DNA from: Clostridiaceae bacterium BL-3
GTDB taxonomy: Bacteria > Bacillota > Clostridia > Clostridiales > Clostridiaceae
Reading direction: 5' to 3'
DNA: 64,000 bases
Assembly: GCA_902809985.1 (NCBI GenBank)
Contig: CADDXC010000001.1
Span: 2,294,001-2,358,000, forward strand
Part shown: positions 36,292 through 45,118 of the stretch, piece by piece
Numbering within the stretch: position 1 is the stretch's first letter
Layout: every line of letters begins with the position of its first letter
Translations under genes and position numbers: made by a program
The notes under the pieces: model-generated
Told to the model about the DNA's origin: nothing
Seen by the model: only the letters and a program-made list of their open reading frames with translations
The model's database searches: none

Positions 36292-38886
36292 CTATATTTT
36301 TTCTATTTCAAATTTGTCTTTATAATCCACTCTTATATTACAGCCTTCATAAATATCACCCTTGATTATTTTCTTGGCAATAGAAGTTTCAAGAACATTT
36401 TCCATGTACCTTTTCAAAGGTCTGGCTCCATAAACCGGATCGTATCCTTCTTTTGCTATAATATTTTTTGCCCTGTCAGTTATCTCTATATAAATGTTTT
36501 TATCTTTTAATCTATTTTCTATATCTTTTAGAAATATGTCTATTATAGATTTGATTTCCTCTGTATTCAATGGTTTAAACATTATTATATCGTCCAGTCT
36601 GTTTAAAAATTCCGGTTTAAACTTCAACTTCATGTCATTCATTACTCTGTCTCTTACATCTTTGTCTATTCCCACAGCACTTTTATTTTCCAGAAGATAG
36701 CTGCTTCCTATGTTGGAAGTCATAATTATAATGCAATTTTTAAAATCCACTACCTTGCCCTGATTATCTGTAAGTCTTCCATCATCCAATATCTGAAGAA
36801 ATATATTAAATACATCGTTGTGTGCCTTTTCTATTTCATCAAATAATATTACACTATAGGGTTTTCTCCTAACTGCTTCCGTAAGCTGGCCTCCTTCTTC
36901 ATAACCCACATATCCTGGAGGAGCCCCTATAAGCCTGGAAACAGAATACTTCTCCATATACTCCGACATATCTATTCTGATTATATTCTCCTCACTGTCA
37001 AATAAAGTCCTGGCAAGAGTTTTGGCCAGTTCCGTCTTACCTACACCTGTAGGTCCCAGAAATATAAATGAGCCTATGGGCCTCTTTGGATCCTTCATTC
37101 CTGCCCTTGCCCTTATTACAGCATCAGAAACCGCCTTAACAGCTTCCTCCTGACCTATGACTCTTTTTGAAAGTTCATCTTCCAGCTTAACAAGTTTTTG
37201 TCTTTCTCCCTCTACCAATCTGGATACAGGTATCCCCGTCCATTTGGATACTATTTGTGATATCTCCTCTTCTGTAACTTCCTCTTTTAGCATAGCACTT
37301 TCATTATTTTCTTTTATAAGATTCTCTTCAGCTTTTATTTTACTTTCCAGTTCAGGTATGACTCCATATTTTAATTCTGCAACTTTATTTAAATCATATT
37401 CTCGCTCTGCTTTATCAATCTGGCCTCTCGCGACATCCAGCTGCTTTTTTAAATTTCTCACTTCAGTTATATTGGACTTTTCTTTCTCATATTTAGCTGT
37501 CAGTTCATTATCCTTGTCTTTTAAATCATTCAGCTCTTTTTCCACTGTTTTAAGTCTTTCCACAGATGCATTGTCTTTTTCCTTGGATAATGCCTCTTTT
37601 TCAATCTTCAATTGAAATAATTTTCTTCTCACATCATCCATCTCAGTCGGCACACTGTCAATTTCAGTTCTTATCATGGCGCAGGCTTCATCAATTAGAT
37701 CTATAGCCTTGTCTGGCAAATATCTATCCGTTATATACCTGCTGGAAAGTTTCGCCGCTGCCACTATGGCAGAGTCATGAATTCTTATGCCGTGGTATAT
37801 TTCAAATTTTTCTTTAAGTCCCCTCAGTATGGAAATGGAATCTTCCACAGTCGGCTCATCTATTACAACCGGCTGGAATCTTCTCTCCAGTGCTTTATCC
37901 TTTTCTATATATTTCCTATACTCATCAAAAGTAGTGGCACCTATGCAGTGAAGCTCCCCTCTTGCAAGCATTGGTTTTATGAGATTTCCTGCATCCATGG
38001 ACCCCTCCGTTTTTCCAGCTCCAACTATGGTATGAATTTCATCTATAAAAAGTATTATCTTTCCCTCACTTTTCTGTACCTCTTTTAATACAGCCTTTAA
38101 TCTCTCCTCAAATTCACCTCTGAATTTAGCTCCTGCAATCAGTGCTCCCATATCAAGTGAAAATATTATCTTATCTCTAAGTCCCTCGGGTATATCGCCT
38201 CTTATAATCCTCTCTGCCAGTCCTTCCACTATGGCAGTTTTCCCAACCCCCGGTTCTCCTATGAGTACAGGATTATTCTTAGTTCTTCTCGAAAGTATTC
38301 TTACCACTCTTCTGATCTCGTCATCTCTACCTATAACAGGATCCAGTTTGTTCTTTTTCGCTTCTTCAATTAAATTTCTTCCATATTTAACCAAAGCCTC
38401 ATAAGTTCCCTCCGGATCCTGGGTATCAACTCTTTGATTTCCTCTAACTTGAGACAGTGCTTCTAAAAAACCATTTTTCGTTATGTTAAATTTTTGCAAT
38501 ATTTCATCCACATCTCGAGAATGAATTTCCATAATACTCAACATTAAATGCTCTACACTTATATAGGAATCCTTAAAGTTCTTAGCTATACTCTCTGCCT
38601 TTACAAAAATATCTTCAAACCTCCTGGTAGCATAAAGAGAGCTGCTCTCTGCACCTTCTCCCAATACCTTCGGCATTTTATCCAGAACCTTCTTTGTTTC
38701 ATTTACAAGAGATTTTACGTCTACAGACATCTTTCCGAATATATTTGGAATCAATCCATCTTTTTCAAATACCAGCGCTGAAAATAAATGAATTACATCT
38801 ATTTGCTGATGATTATGTCTTACAGCTATAAGTTGTGCTTCATTTATTGACTGCTGGGCCTTTACTGTAAGCTTATTTATATCCAT
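36292..38886 (-). CDS. clpB: ATP-dependent chaperone ClpB
   Basis: This hexameric Hsp100 disaggregase works with DnaK to rescue aggregated proteins. It has 864 residues from ATG 38886. The N-domain is MDINKLTVKAQQSINEAQ. AAA-1 has GEPGVGKTAIVEGLA and IILFIDEIH; a middle coiled-coil region spans about 400-525; AAA-2 has LGPTGVGKTELAKTLA and VILFDEIEKAH. The upstream TTG at 38901 lies inside a hairpin and was not used. The strong SD AAGGAGGGA is 40 nt upstream and is brought close to ATG by that hairpin. Confidence 0.96.
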   Translation of the reverse strand: MDINKLTVKAQQSINEAQLIAVRHNHQQIDVIHLFSALVFEKDGLIPNIFGKMSVDVKSLVNETKKVLDKMPKVLGEGAESSSLYATRRFEDIFVKAESIAKNFKDSYISVEHLMLSIMEIHSRDVDEILQKFNITKNGFLEALSQVRGNQRVDTQDPEGTYEALVKYGRNLIEEAKKNKLDPVIGRDDEIRRVVRILSRRTKNNPVLIGEPGVGKTAIVEGLAERIIRGDIPEGLRDKIIFSLDMGALIAGAKFRGEFEERLKAVLKEVQKSEGKIILFIDEIHTIVGAGKTEGSMDAGNLIKPMLARGELHCIGATTFDEYRKYIEKDKALERRFQPVVIDEPTVEDSISILRGLKEKFEIYHGIRIHDSAIVAAAKLSSRYITDRYLPDKAIDLIDEACAMIRTEIDSVPTEMDDVRRKLFQLKIEKEALSKEKDNASVERLKTVEKELNDLKDKDNELTAKYEKEKSNITEVRNLKKQLDVARGQIDKAEREYDLNKVAELKYGVIPELESKIKAEENLIKENNESAMLKEEVTEEEISQIVSKWTGIPVSRLVEGERQKLVKLEDELSKRVIGQEEAVKAVSDAVIRARAGMKDPKRPIGSFIFLGPTGVGKTELAKTLARTLFDSEENIIRIDMSEYMEKYSVSRLIGAPPGYVGYEEGGQLTEAVRRKPYSVILFDEIEKAHNDVFNIFLQILDDGRLTDNQGKVVDFKNCIIIMTSNIGSSYLLENKSAVGIDKDVRDRVMNDMKLKFKPEFLNRLDDIIMFKPLNTEEIKSIIDIFLKDIENRLKDKNIYIEITDRAKNIIAKEGYDPVYGARPLKRYMENVLETSIAKKIIKGDIYEGCNIRVDYKDKFEIEKI

Positions 38887-38935
38887 AACAATATTGTGCA
38901 AACCTTATAAATAAGTATCTACACAATCCCTCCTT
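38887..38935 (-). promoter_or_regulatory. clpB 5' UTR: SD, hairpin, then start codon
   Basis: The SD AAGGAGGGA (38927-38935) is directly followed by a 33-nt stem-loop (38894-38926; TTGTGTAGAT with GTTTGCACAA, 10 bp including G-U pairs, a bulged A, then CTTA/TAAG and loop TTTA). Seven nt (TATTGTT) separate it from the ATG. Leaving out the hairpin gives normal SD spacing. Confidence 0.65.
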
Positions 38936-38976
38936 TTTATTTTAATATTGCATATACCATTCATTATAATTAACAA

Positions 38977-40239
38977 TTACAAAAATTTATATTTTTCTTT
39001 TAGATTTATAGCAAAGGTAAAATATTTAACAGATTCCTCCACATTACCTACCTTATAATACATCTCTCCCATTTCCATATATCTTTTATATATTTCTCTG
39101 CTGGTTCCAAATTTGAGAAGATTATCTAAAGAAAGATTCATACACATTTCTCCCTTTGAAAAGTCTCCCTCTTTTAATAATATCAAAGCTTTGTAATAAT
39201 ATGCCCTTTCTATAAAAGCTATATCGTCTAAATTTATAGCATAATCTAAAGCTCTGTTACATGTAATACATGCCCTCTTTAAGAATTTATTATCTATTAA
39301 TATATCTGTACTCATAAGCATAAAATGTACTAATTCCTTTATATTATCCTTAGGATATATTCTCAATGATTCATCCACATAACTCAACGCCCTATTTTTC
39401 TCCCCTAAATTAAACAGTACACGGGCATAATCAAACATTGCTTCACATTTATTCTTTAAATTTTTTTCACAGAGTTCATATACTTTTTTTTCATACTTAC
39501 TAAATTTATTTATGTCCATTTTTAATGAAAGTATAGCAAGCATTTGATAAATACATACATTTTCTATATCCTCCTGCATTGAATCCATTAAATTTACAAT
39601 TTTCATCGCCAGTTCATATGCCTTGTCATAATACTTCAAATTAATATAACAGGTAGCCTTATAGTACATAGCTTTTAATAGATATTCACCGCATCCATCC
39701 TCTTCACAAATCCGAATTACATTGTCATAATAATTTATAGCTTGAGAAAATTCTCCGGACACATAAAAATATCTGGCAATATCCATATAGTAAATTGAAT
39801 TTCTTTCATTGGAAAAGCATTTCTGTAGATAATCATAATAGGTTGAAATTATAAACTGCAGCTTTCCAAATTGTTTTTCATCCAGATAGTGATTAAAAAG
39901 CATATGCATTATAACAAAGCATATATCGCTATAAGAGTAATTATCCGCAAATTTTAAATTATATTGAAGTAATTTTTCATAATTTTCTCCAGGAGAATTT
40001 TTAGATATGTCATCTATATTTTTGATTATCTGACTTCTGACATCCTGTTTTAAATATTCAACATCGAGTTCAAGCTTACTTGATACAAATTTTAAAATCC
40101 ACTGTTCAGGCTTTATTTTATCATTTTCTATACAGCTCATCTTTGAAACGGAAATTTTATCACCGCATAACCTTTTTAAGGTATATCCCTTATATATCCT
40201 GGCTCTTTTAATTTTTTGTCCAGTAGAAAGTATCTCCAT
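38977..40239 (-). CDS. XRE-family regulator with TPR-like repeats (copy 2)
   Basis: This is a 420-residue protein with an N-terminal helix-turn-helix (MEILSTGQKIKRARIYKGYTL; residues 1-65) and a long helical C-terminus of TPR-like repeats (e.g. AINYYDNVIRICEEDG, KAMYYKATCYINLKYYDKA, SVKYFTFAINLKEKYKFL). The start follows AGGTGAG; three further upstream codons were dropped. It is 19 bp downstream of a paralogue with the same N-terminus. This architecture is that of RRNPP-type or clostridial TPR regulators. No peptide pheromone gene is visible nearby. Confidence 0.88.
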   Translation of the reverse strand: MEILSTGQKIKRARIYKGYTLKRLCGDKISVSKMSCIENDKIKPEQWILKFVSSKLELDVEYLKQDVRSQIIKNIDDISKNSPGENYEKLLQYNLKFADNYSYSDICFVIMHMLFNHYLDEKQFGKLQFIISTYYDYLQKCFSNERNSIYYMDIARYFYVSGEFSQAINYYDNVIRICEEDGCGEYLLKAMYYKATCYINLKYYDKAYELAMKIVNLMDSMQEDIENVCIYQMLAILSLKMDINKFSKYEKKVYELCEKNLKNKCEAMFDYARVLFNLGEKNRALSYVDESLRIYPKDNIKELVHFMLMSTDILIDNKFLKRACITCNRALDYAINLDDIAFIERAYYYKALILLKEGDFSKGEMCMNLSLDNLLKFGTSREIYKRYMEMGEMYYKVGNVEESVKYFTFAINLKEKYKFL

Positions 40240-40258
40240 AATTCTCACCTATTTTTAT

Positions 40259-41563
40259 TTAAGAATCTTTTAATAATCCTATTTTTTTAAAATTCTCAAC
40301 ACCTTCATTTAAATATTTAGCAGCTTCTTTATTTAAATTATTTTCTATATAAAATTTTCCTAACATTATTGATATTTTAGCAGCTTCCTCAATATAATCC
40401 ATATTATTTGCAAAATTCAATGCCATGATCAAAGTATTTTCTGCCTCTTTTTTATTAGACTCAAGCATATCTATTCTGAACTTCAGCAAATAATAATATA
40501 TTAAAGTTTTGCTATTCCCCTCATCTACTTTGTCCATTATCTCATCGAGAACTTTTTTTGAATTCTCAATGTCTTTTAGCTTTATATAATTTTCACATAT
40601 ATCCACCAGTGTTGTAACGACATCTCTGTCCTTCAGCTTTATTCTCAATTCTTTCGCCTTATTTAAATGAATAAAAGATTCTTCAATGTTGTCAAACTGA
40701 TAAAATAGTTTTCCCAAGTTATTTTCAATTTTAGCAACATTCATAGCATCATCCAATTTTCTGTACACTTCTAATGCATTTTTAGAATATTTTATAGCTT
40801 TATCTATGTCTCCCTTTTTACTATATTCTTCAGCTAGCAGAAAAAGTGTATTAGCATATTCTTTTTTGTTATCCATTTGATTAAATTTTTCTTTTGCCAA
40901 ATAGGAATAGTTTATGGCTTTTTCTACATTTTCTAACTTAAAATTTGCACATGCTATATAATAATATATTTCTCCCACTAAAAAATCATTCTCAATTTTG
41001 TTTTCATTATATACATTTTCCGCCTGTTGAAAATAACTGCAAGAAGAATGGTAAGATTTCAATTTCATTGTAATTTTACCTAAATTAATAAAAGTCTTTA
41101 TAATCTGTTCATATTTATTATTTTTAATAAATATCCCATTAGCTGATAGAAAAAATTGTTGTGAAATTAAATAATCACCTTTAGCCATGTGTATTACACC
41201 TTTTAAATACAAATTCTTTGCTTTCTTGTATTCTAGTCCATATTTATCCGCAAAATATAAAGTCTTTTCAATGTATTGTTCTGCCTGAATTAAGTTTTCG
41301 CTTATTATGCAGGATTCAGTTATGTTTTCAAAATAAGTACAAATTTTTTCTGCTTGAGTTTCCTCTGATTCCATTAGATATTCAACAGAAGTCTTCAATT
41401 CTGCTGCCAAATATTCCAGAAGATCCATACTTGGATTTGATTTTCCGGACTCTACAAGACTTATTTGTCCAGGTGTAATTCTATCTCCTGCTAAATCCTT
41501 CAAAGTCATGTTCAGTTCTTTTCTTCTTTTTTTTATTTTTTCTCCTAAAGAAAGTATCTCCAT
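40259..41563 (-). CDS. XRE-family regulator with TPR repeats (copy 1)
   Basis: This is a 434-residue protein. The HTH spans residues 1-60 (EILSLGEKIKKRRKELNMTL; ISLVESGKSNPSMDLLEYLA) and a run of TPRs follows (YEQIIKTFINLGKITMKLKSY, KGDIDKAIKYSKNALEVYRK, NLNKEAAKYLNEGVENFKKI). The ATG follows AAAGGAAG. The first gene of a tandem paralogue pair, it has a TATAAT -10 at 41643-41648. Targets are unknown; clpB next door is one candidate. Confidence 0.9.
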   Translation of the reverse strand: MEILSLGEKIKKRRKELNMTLKDLAGDRITPGQISLVESGKSNPSMDLLEYLAAELKTSVEYLMESEETQAEKICTYFENITESCIISENLIQAEQYIEKTLYFADKYGLEYKKAKNLYLKGVIHMAKGDYLISQQFFLSANGIFIKNNKYEQIIKTFINLGKITMKLKSYHSSCSYFQQAENVYNENKIENDFLVGEIYYYIACANFKLENVEKAINYSYLAKEKFNQMDNKKEYANTLFLLAEEYSKKGDIDKAIKYSKNALEVYRKLDDAMNVAKIENNLGKLFYQFDNIEESFIHLNKAKELRIKLKDRDVVTTLVDICENYIKLKDIENSKKVLDEIMDKVDEGNSKTLIYYYLLKFRIDMLESNKKEAENTLIMALNFANNMDYIEEAAKISIMLGKFYIENNLNKEAAKYLNEGVENFKKIGLLKDS

Positions 41564-41730
41564 AATTTCATCTTCCTTTACACTGTGCAACTATAGATCA
41601 TAAATTTTAACCACATTAAAATTTTTACTAAGTATTTATCCTATTATACCATATTTTTTGTAATAAAAGAAAATCTTTTAAAATATGATCTAAATTAAAT
41701 TTAAGTTAATAATTGTCTTATTTAAAATAA

Positions 41731-41780
41731 GATGTACATTTTTTCACTAACATCTGTAATATTATGAAAAAATGTACATC
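41731..41780 (-). terminator. Long inverted repeat after the YtxH-like gene
   Basis: GATGTACATTTTTTCA and TGAAAAAATGTACATC form a perfect 16-bp stem with an 18-nt loop; on the minus strand TTATTTTAAAT follows. It lies 30 bp past the small gene upstream. Confidence 0.6.
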
Positions 41781-41809
41781 AACCTTTATTTATATTAAAT
41801 TATAAATTA

Positions 41810-41962
41810 TCACTTCCTCCAATTCATCATTTCATCTGCAGTATCTTTTAGGTGTCTGGAGACTCTTTTTATTTTTCTCCGATTAGATCCCCCCAGCTCA
41901 GGCATCACCATCATGCCAACTGCCGCTCCGATTATTGCACCAGCTATAAATTTTCCATGCAT
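41810..41962 (-). CDS. Small YtxH-like protein
   Basis: This 50-residue frame has a glycine-rich hydrophobic N-terminus (FIAGAIIGAAVGMMVMPEL) and a basic, helical tail (RRKIKRVSRHLKDTADEMMN). The ATG follows AAAGGAG. YtxH-like proteins have this arrangement of a membrane-inserting glycine-zipper segment and an amphipathic tail. Function is unknown. It lies alone upstream of the XRE genes and is followed by a hairpin. Confidence 0.7.
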   Translation of the reverse strand: MHGKFIAGAIIGAAVGMMVMPELGGSNRRKIKRVSRHLKDTADEMMNWRK

Positions 41963-42067
41963 TTATATCCTACTCCTTTCTTAATTTTTCCTAAAATATT
42001 GATTTTTAATATAATGGGAATTTAACTATATTAAATAGGATATGTAAATTTAATTTTTTTAAACAGA

Positions 42068-43009
42068 CTAATTTTCACAATTATTTATAGGATGGGATTT
42101 AAATATGTTTCGAATCTGTTCTAAAATTTTAGATACATTTTTACCCCCTAATATTTCCGTGATATAATTCACTGCTTCCTTTGTAATTGAAACTATATTT
42201 TCTTCTCCCTGCCAATTATCCATTATGATCTTTTCAGGTATTTCATCTATTATAATATTAAGTGCAAAAAATGCTATGGAAATATCATCTATTTTTCCTA
42301 CAAAAGGTATAAAATCAGGTAGTATATCTATAGGACTTGCCAGATAAGCTGTCAGAGCAGTAAGAATAATTTTAACTTTTAAACTCACTCTTTTATCTTT
42401 GAGCAATCTCCAGAATAGCACTATTATATCCGGCACAAGCATACCATATTCTACAATTTTTTCGTATTTAGATGGCACTTTATGTAAAATTTTTTTTCTG
42501 AATTTATGATAACCATTTAAAATCAATGGGTTTTTCTTTTTATCTATATGGGGAAATTTTTTCTCTTTTTCATATTTTATATTTTCTGCCTCTATCTTTA
42601 AAGCATTGGGTAATGTCTCTATTCTTGTTAATTTAAGATTAAAATATGGTATGAGCTTTACAGCCAAATTTAAATCAATATTTATATTGTCTCCATTCAC
42701 ATTTATTCCGTAAGAAACAAAATTCTCCAATATTTTTTTTACTGCAATATTTTTAACACTTTTTATTACCTTCAATTTATAGATCTTTAAATCAAATATC
42801 TTTAAATTTATAATATTGTTTTTTATGCTGCCTAGCCCCAATTTAATCTCAAAGGCAGTATTTATTTTTTTCTTGTAGGTACCGCTTACAGTAATTATTT
42901 CTTGTATATTTATATTTTCTATATCCAATCCTTCTATTTTTAAATAATCTTTAGCTATACTGAGTATATCTTCTTCAGTTAAGATAACTTTTGCTGCAGA
43001 CACATTCAT
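42068..43009 (-). CDS. DUF1232 (YkvA-like) protein
   Basis: This 313-residue protein has a C-terminal DUF1232 segment (LTAYLASPIDILPDFIPFVGKIDDISIAFFAL; split here near residues 228-260), which is a small membrane-associated domain. The N-terminal 170 residues are rich in Ile, Lys and Asn with beta-type patterns (ENINIQEIITVSGTYKKKI; IFDLKIYKLKVIKSVKN) and I do not recognise them. No function can be assigned. It stands between the YtxH-like gene and the MutS-like gene. Confidence 0.7.
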   Translation of the reverse strand: MNVSAAKVILTEEDILSIAKDYLKIEGLDIENINIQEIITVSGTYKKKINTAFEIKLGLGSIKNNIINLKIFDLKIYKLKVIKSVKNIAVKKILENFVSYGINVNGDNINIDLNLAVKLIPYFNLKLTRIETLPNALKIEAENIKYEKEKKFPHIDKKKNPLILNGYHKFRKKILHKVPSKYEKIVEYGMLVPDIIVLFWRLLKDKRVSLKVKIILTALTAYLASPIDILPDFIPFVGKIDDISIAFFALNIIIDEIPEKIIMDNWQGEENIVSITKEAVNYITEILGGKNVSKILEQIRNIFKSHPINNCEN

Positions 43010-43085
43010 ATATAATTCTCCTCTCCATTATGACACATTATAACTAATTTTTACTATATTTCAAGAATCAAGCATTTTATCAAAA

Positions 43086-44792
43086 TCATTCAATCTGTTC
43101 TTTTTTCCACAGACCATTTTTGAGAAACGATGCTGCTTTTTCTTCAGCTCCACTTACAATATTATCTCCATATCCAAAAATGCTTAAAAGCTTTATTGCA
43201 TTTTGAGTCGTAGACTTCCCCGGGTAAATTTTGTAATCAAAAGATATTTCATTGTCCTCAATGCTCTCACGAAAATGATAATTTCTAAAATAATCTTCAA
43301 GTATGTACGTAAGTTCTATATCATGAGTAGCTGCTATACAAATACAGTTATTCAATGTAAAATATTTAAGCACCTGTGAAGAAGCCGCTATTCTCTCCAC
43401 TGTATTGGTTCCCCTGAGTATTTCATCCACAAAACACACGGTGGGTATACTTTTGTCAATGCTGTCCATAATCCTCTTCAAGGATCTAGTTTCCACTATA
43501 TAGTAACTTTCCTTTCCCAATACATCATCCCTTAAAGCCATGGAAGTATATACCTTTACATAATAGCCCTCAAAATAACTAGCAGTGCATGTACATATAG
43601 TTTGAGCAAATATGATATTCAAAGCTAAGGTCTTCAAAAAAGTTGATTTACCCGATGCATTGGAACCTGTGATCAAAATGGATTCTGTGATCTTCAAAGA
43701 ATTAGGTACAGCCCCTTTTATAAGTGGATGGACCAAATCTTTAACTACAATACTTTGATTTTTCTTACTGCTGCATATATGTAATTTTGGGACAGCATAG
43801 CTTTTTATCCTCACTCTATATGAAGCAATTGCTATACAGCTATCTATATTCCCAATTATCGAATAGATGGTTTTAAATTCATCACTTTTCTGTTCAAGTA
43901 CAGAACTCATTTTTTCATAGTTTATCAGATCCGTCAGGAATAATATACTCATATATTCCATCAACATGGCCATATCCGTGCCATTATTGAACAAGCTAAA
44001 ATAGAATTTCTTGATTTTTCTAACAGAATCAGAAGCATTTTTCAATTTATCAATACATTGACCCAGTTCTTCCACATGGATTTTCAATATCGAATTGGAA
44101 CACTTCACTATATTGATTATATAGGCGAAATCCCTGAGCTTATAATCTAATCTTCCTTTAAAAAAATAATGAATTGTAATATTTATGAAGCAGCATATAA
44201 TTAAAGAAAATGCCCCCACATATAAATTCACAATCATAAATGCAATTGAAGCTATAGGTAAAATCCTAAATAATCTATAAATATTTAATAAGGAATGCCT
44301 GTGTTCATAGTGATTAACATTATAAAAATAATTGGTTATAGAAATTCCTCTTTTTATCCCAAGCTTACCAAGCACATATTGTAAAGTTTTCCTCTTTTCA
44401 GGATTCTTCATAAAATATTCTATAATCTCATTTCTATATTTTAGAGCTTCATCATCATATATGGGTTTTCTCAACATGGCATAGAGAGATTCAGCTCCTG
44501 GAGTACTAGAAGTAGTATCCATATCTTTAAATATTTCATTCATTTCCAAATCATTCCATGTAATATCATCAACGAAAAAACTATTCTTTTCATATAGATT
44601 TATATTTCTAAAATATCCTGATATATCATTGATTTCTTGCCTATTGTATTTCTTATCTGATTTTTTACCCCATTGTTCTTCTATTCTTTTTTTTATTTCA
44701 GCATTATTTTTTAAAATCGATATAATGGAAACTACTGCAATTATTGTTACTACTACCAATAAGTATCCGATAACCTGAATCAATTTATTCAC
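43086..44792 (-). CDS. Membrane-anchored MutS-like ATPase
   Basis: This 568-residue protein keeps only the ATPase half of MutS: Walker A LITGSNASGKSTFLKTLA, then SYYIVETRSLKRIM, Walker B VCFVDEILRGTN and the AATHDIELTY region. The N-terminal mismatch-recognition domain is absent. Instead there is an N-terminal membrane helix (VIGYLLVVVTIIAVVSIISI) and a second hydrophobic region (about residues 180-225). A DNA repair role is therefore doubtful. A small group of Firmicute MutS-related proteins has this form; their function is unknown. Confidence 0.85.
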   Translation of the reverse strand: MNKLIQVIGYLLVVVTIIAVVSIISILKNNAEIKKRIEEQWGKKSDKKYNRQEINDISGYFRNINLYEKNSFFVDDITWNDLEMNEIFKDMDTTSSTPGAESLYAMLRKPIYDDEALKYRNEIIEYFMKNPEKRKTLQYVLGKLGIKRGISITNYFYNVNHYEHRHSLLNIYRLFRILPIASIAFMIVNLYVGAFSLIICCFINITIHYFFKGRLDYKLRDFAYIINIVKCSNSILKIHVEELGQCIDKLKNASDSVRKIKKFYFSLFNNGTDMAMLMEYMSILFLTDLINYEKMSSVLEQKSDEFKTIYSIIGNIDSCIAIASYRVRIKSYAVPKLHICSSKKNQSIVVKDLVHPLIKGAVPNSLKITESILITGSNASGKSTFLKTLALNIIFAQTICTCTASYFEGYYVKVYTSMALRDDVLGKESYYIVETRSLKRIMDSIDKSIPTVCFVDEILRGTNTVERIAASSQVLKYFTLNNCICIAATHDIELTYILEDYFRNYHFRESIEDNEISFDYKIYPGKSTTQNAIKLLSIFGYGDNIVSGAEEKAASFLKNGLWKKEQIE

Positions 44793-44977
44793 CTCTGTCT
44801 TTTCGGAATGTCCTATAATTAATTTATCTATATCATATCAATTTATACACAGTTCGTCTATACTTACCTAGAAGTAAAGCCAACTTAATTTACCGGGTAT
44901 CTATCCCCGCCATTTCATCAGTTTTTAGCTTTTTCCATAAATTACACTAGAAATATTTATGATTTTCATTAGACTAA

Positions 44978-45007
44978 TTGTCAAAAATATTATAATATCA
45001 TTATAAT
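44978..45007 (+). promoter_or_regulatory. Promoter of the FtsH-like protease gene
   Basis: The -35 is TTGTCA (44978-44983) and the -10 is TATAAT (45002-45007), with an 18-bp spacer, about 110 bp before the start codon. The rest of the divergent intergenic region (44793-45118) shows no gene. Confidence 0.6.
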
Positions 45008-45118
45008 ATTACAATTATTATAGTTTAAATTTGTTTTCAAATTATATGTAAAATAATTTAATTATAACTAATTTTTTGTAATTAAGCTAAAAATTATTTC
45101 AAGAAGGTGAGAAGTTCA

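Noticed and set aside
38936-38980. CIRCE or CtsR operator upstream of clpB
   Set aside because: No TTAGCACTC repeat and no AGGTCAA heptad repeats; only a TATAAT at 38963-38968 is seen.
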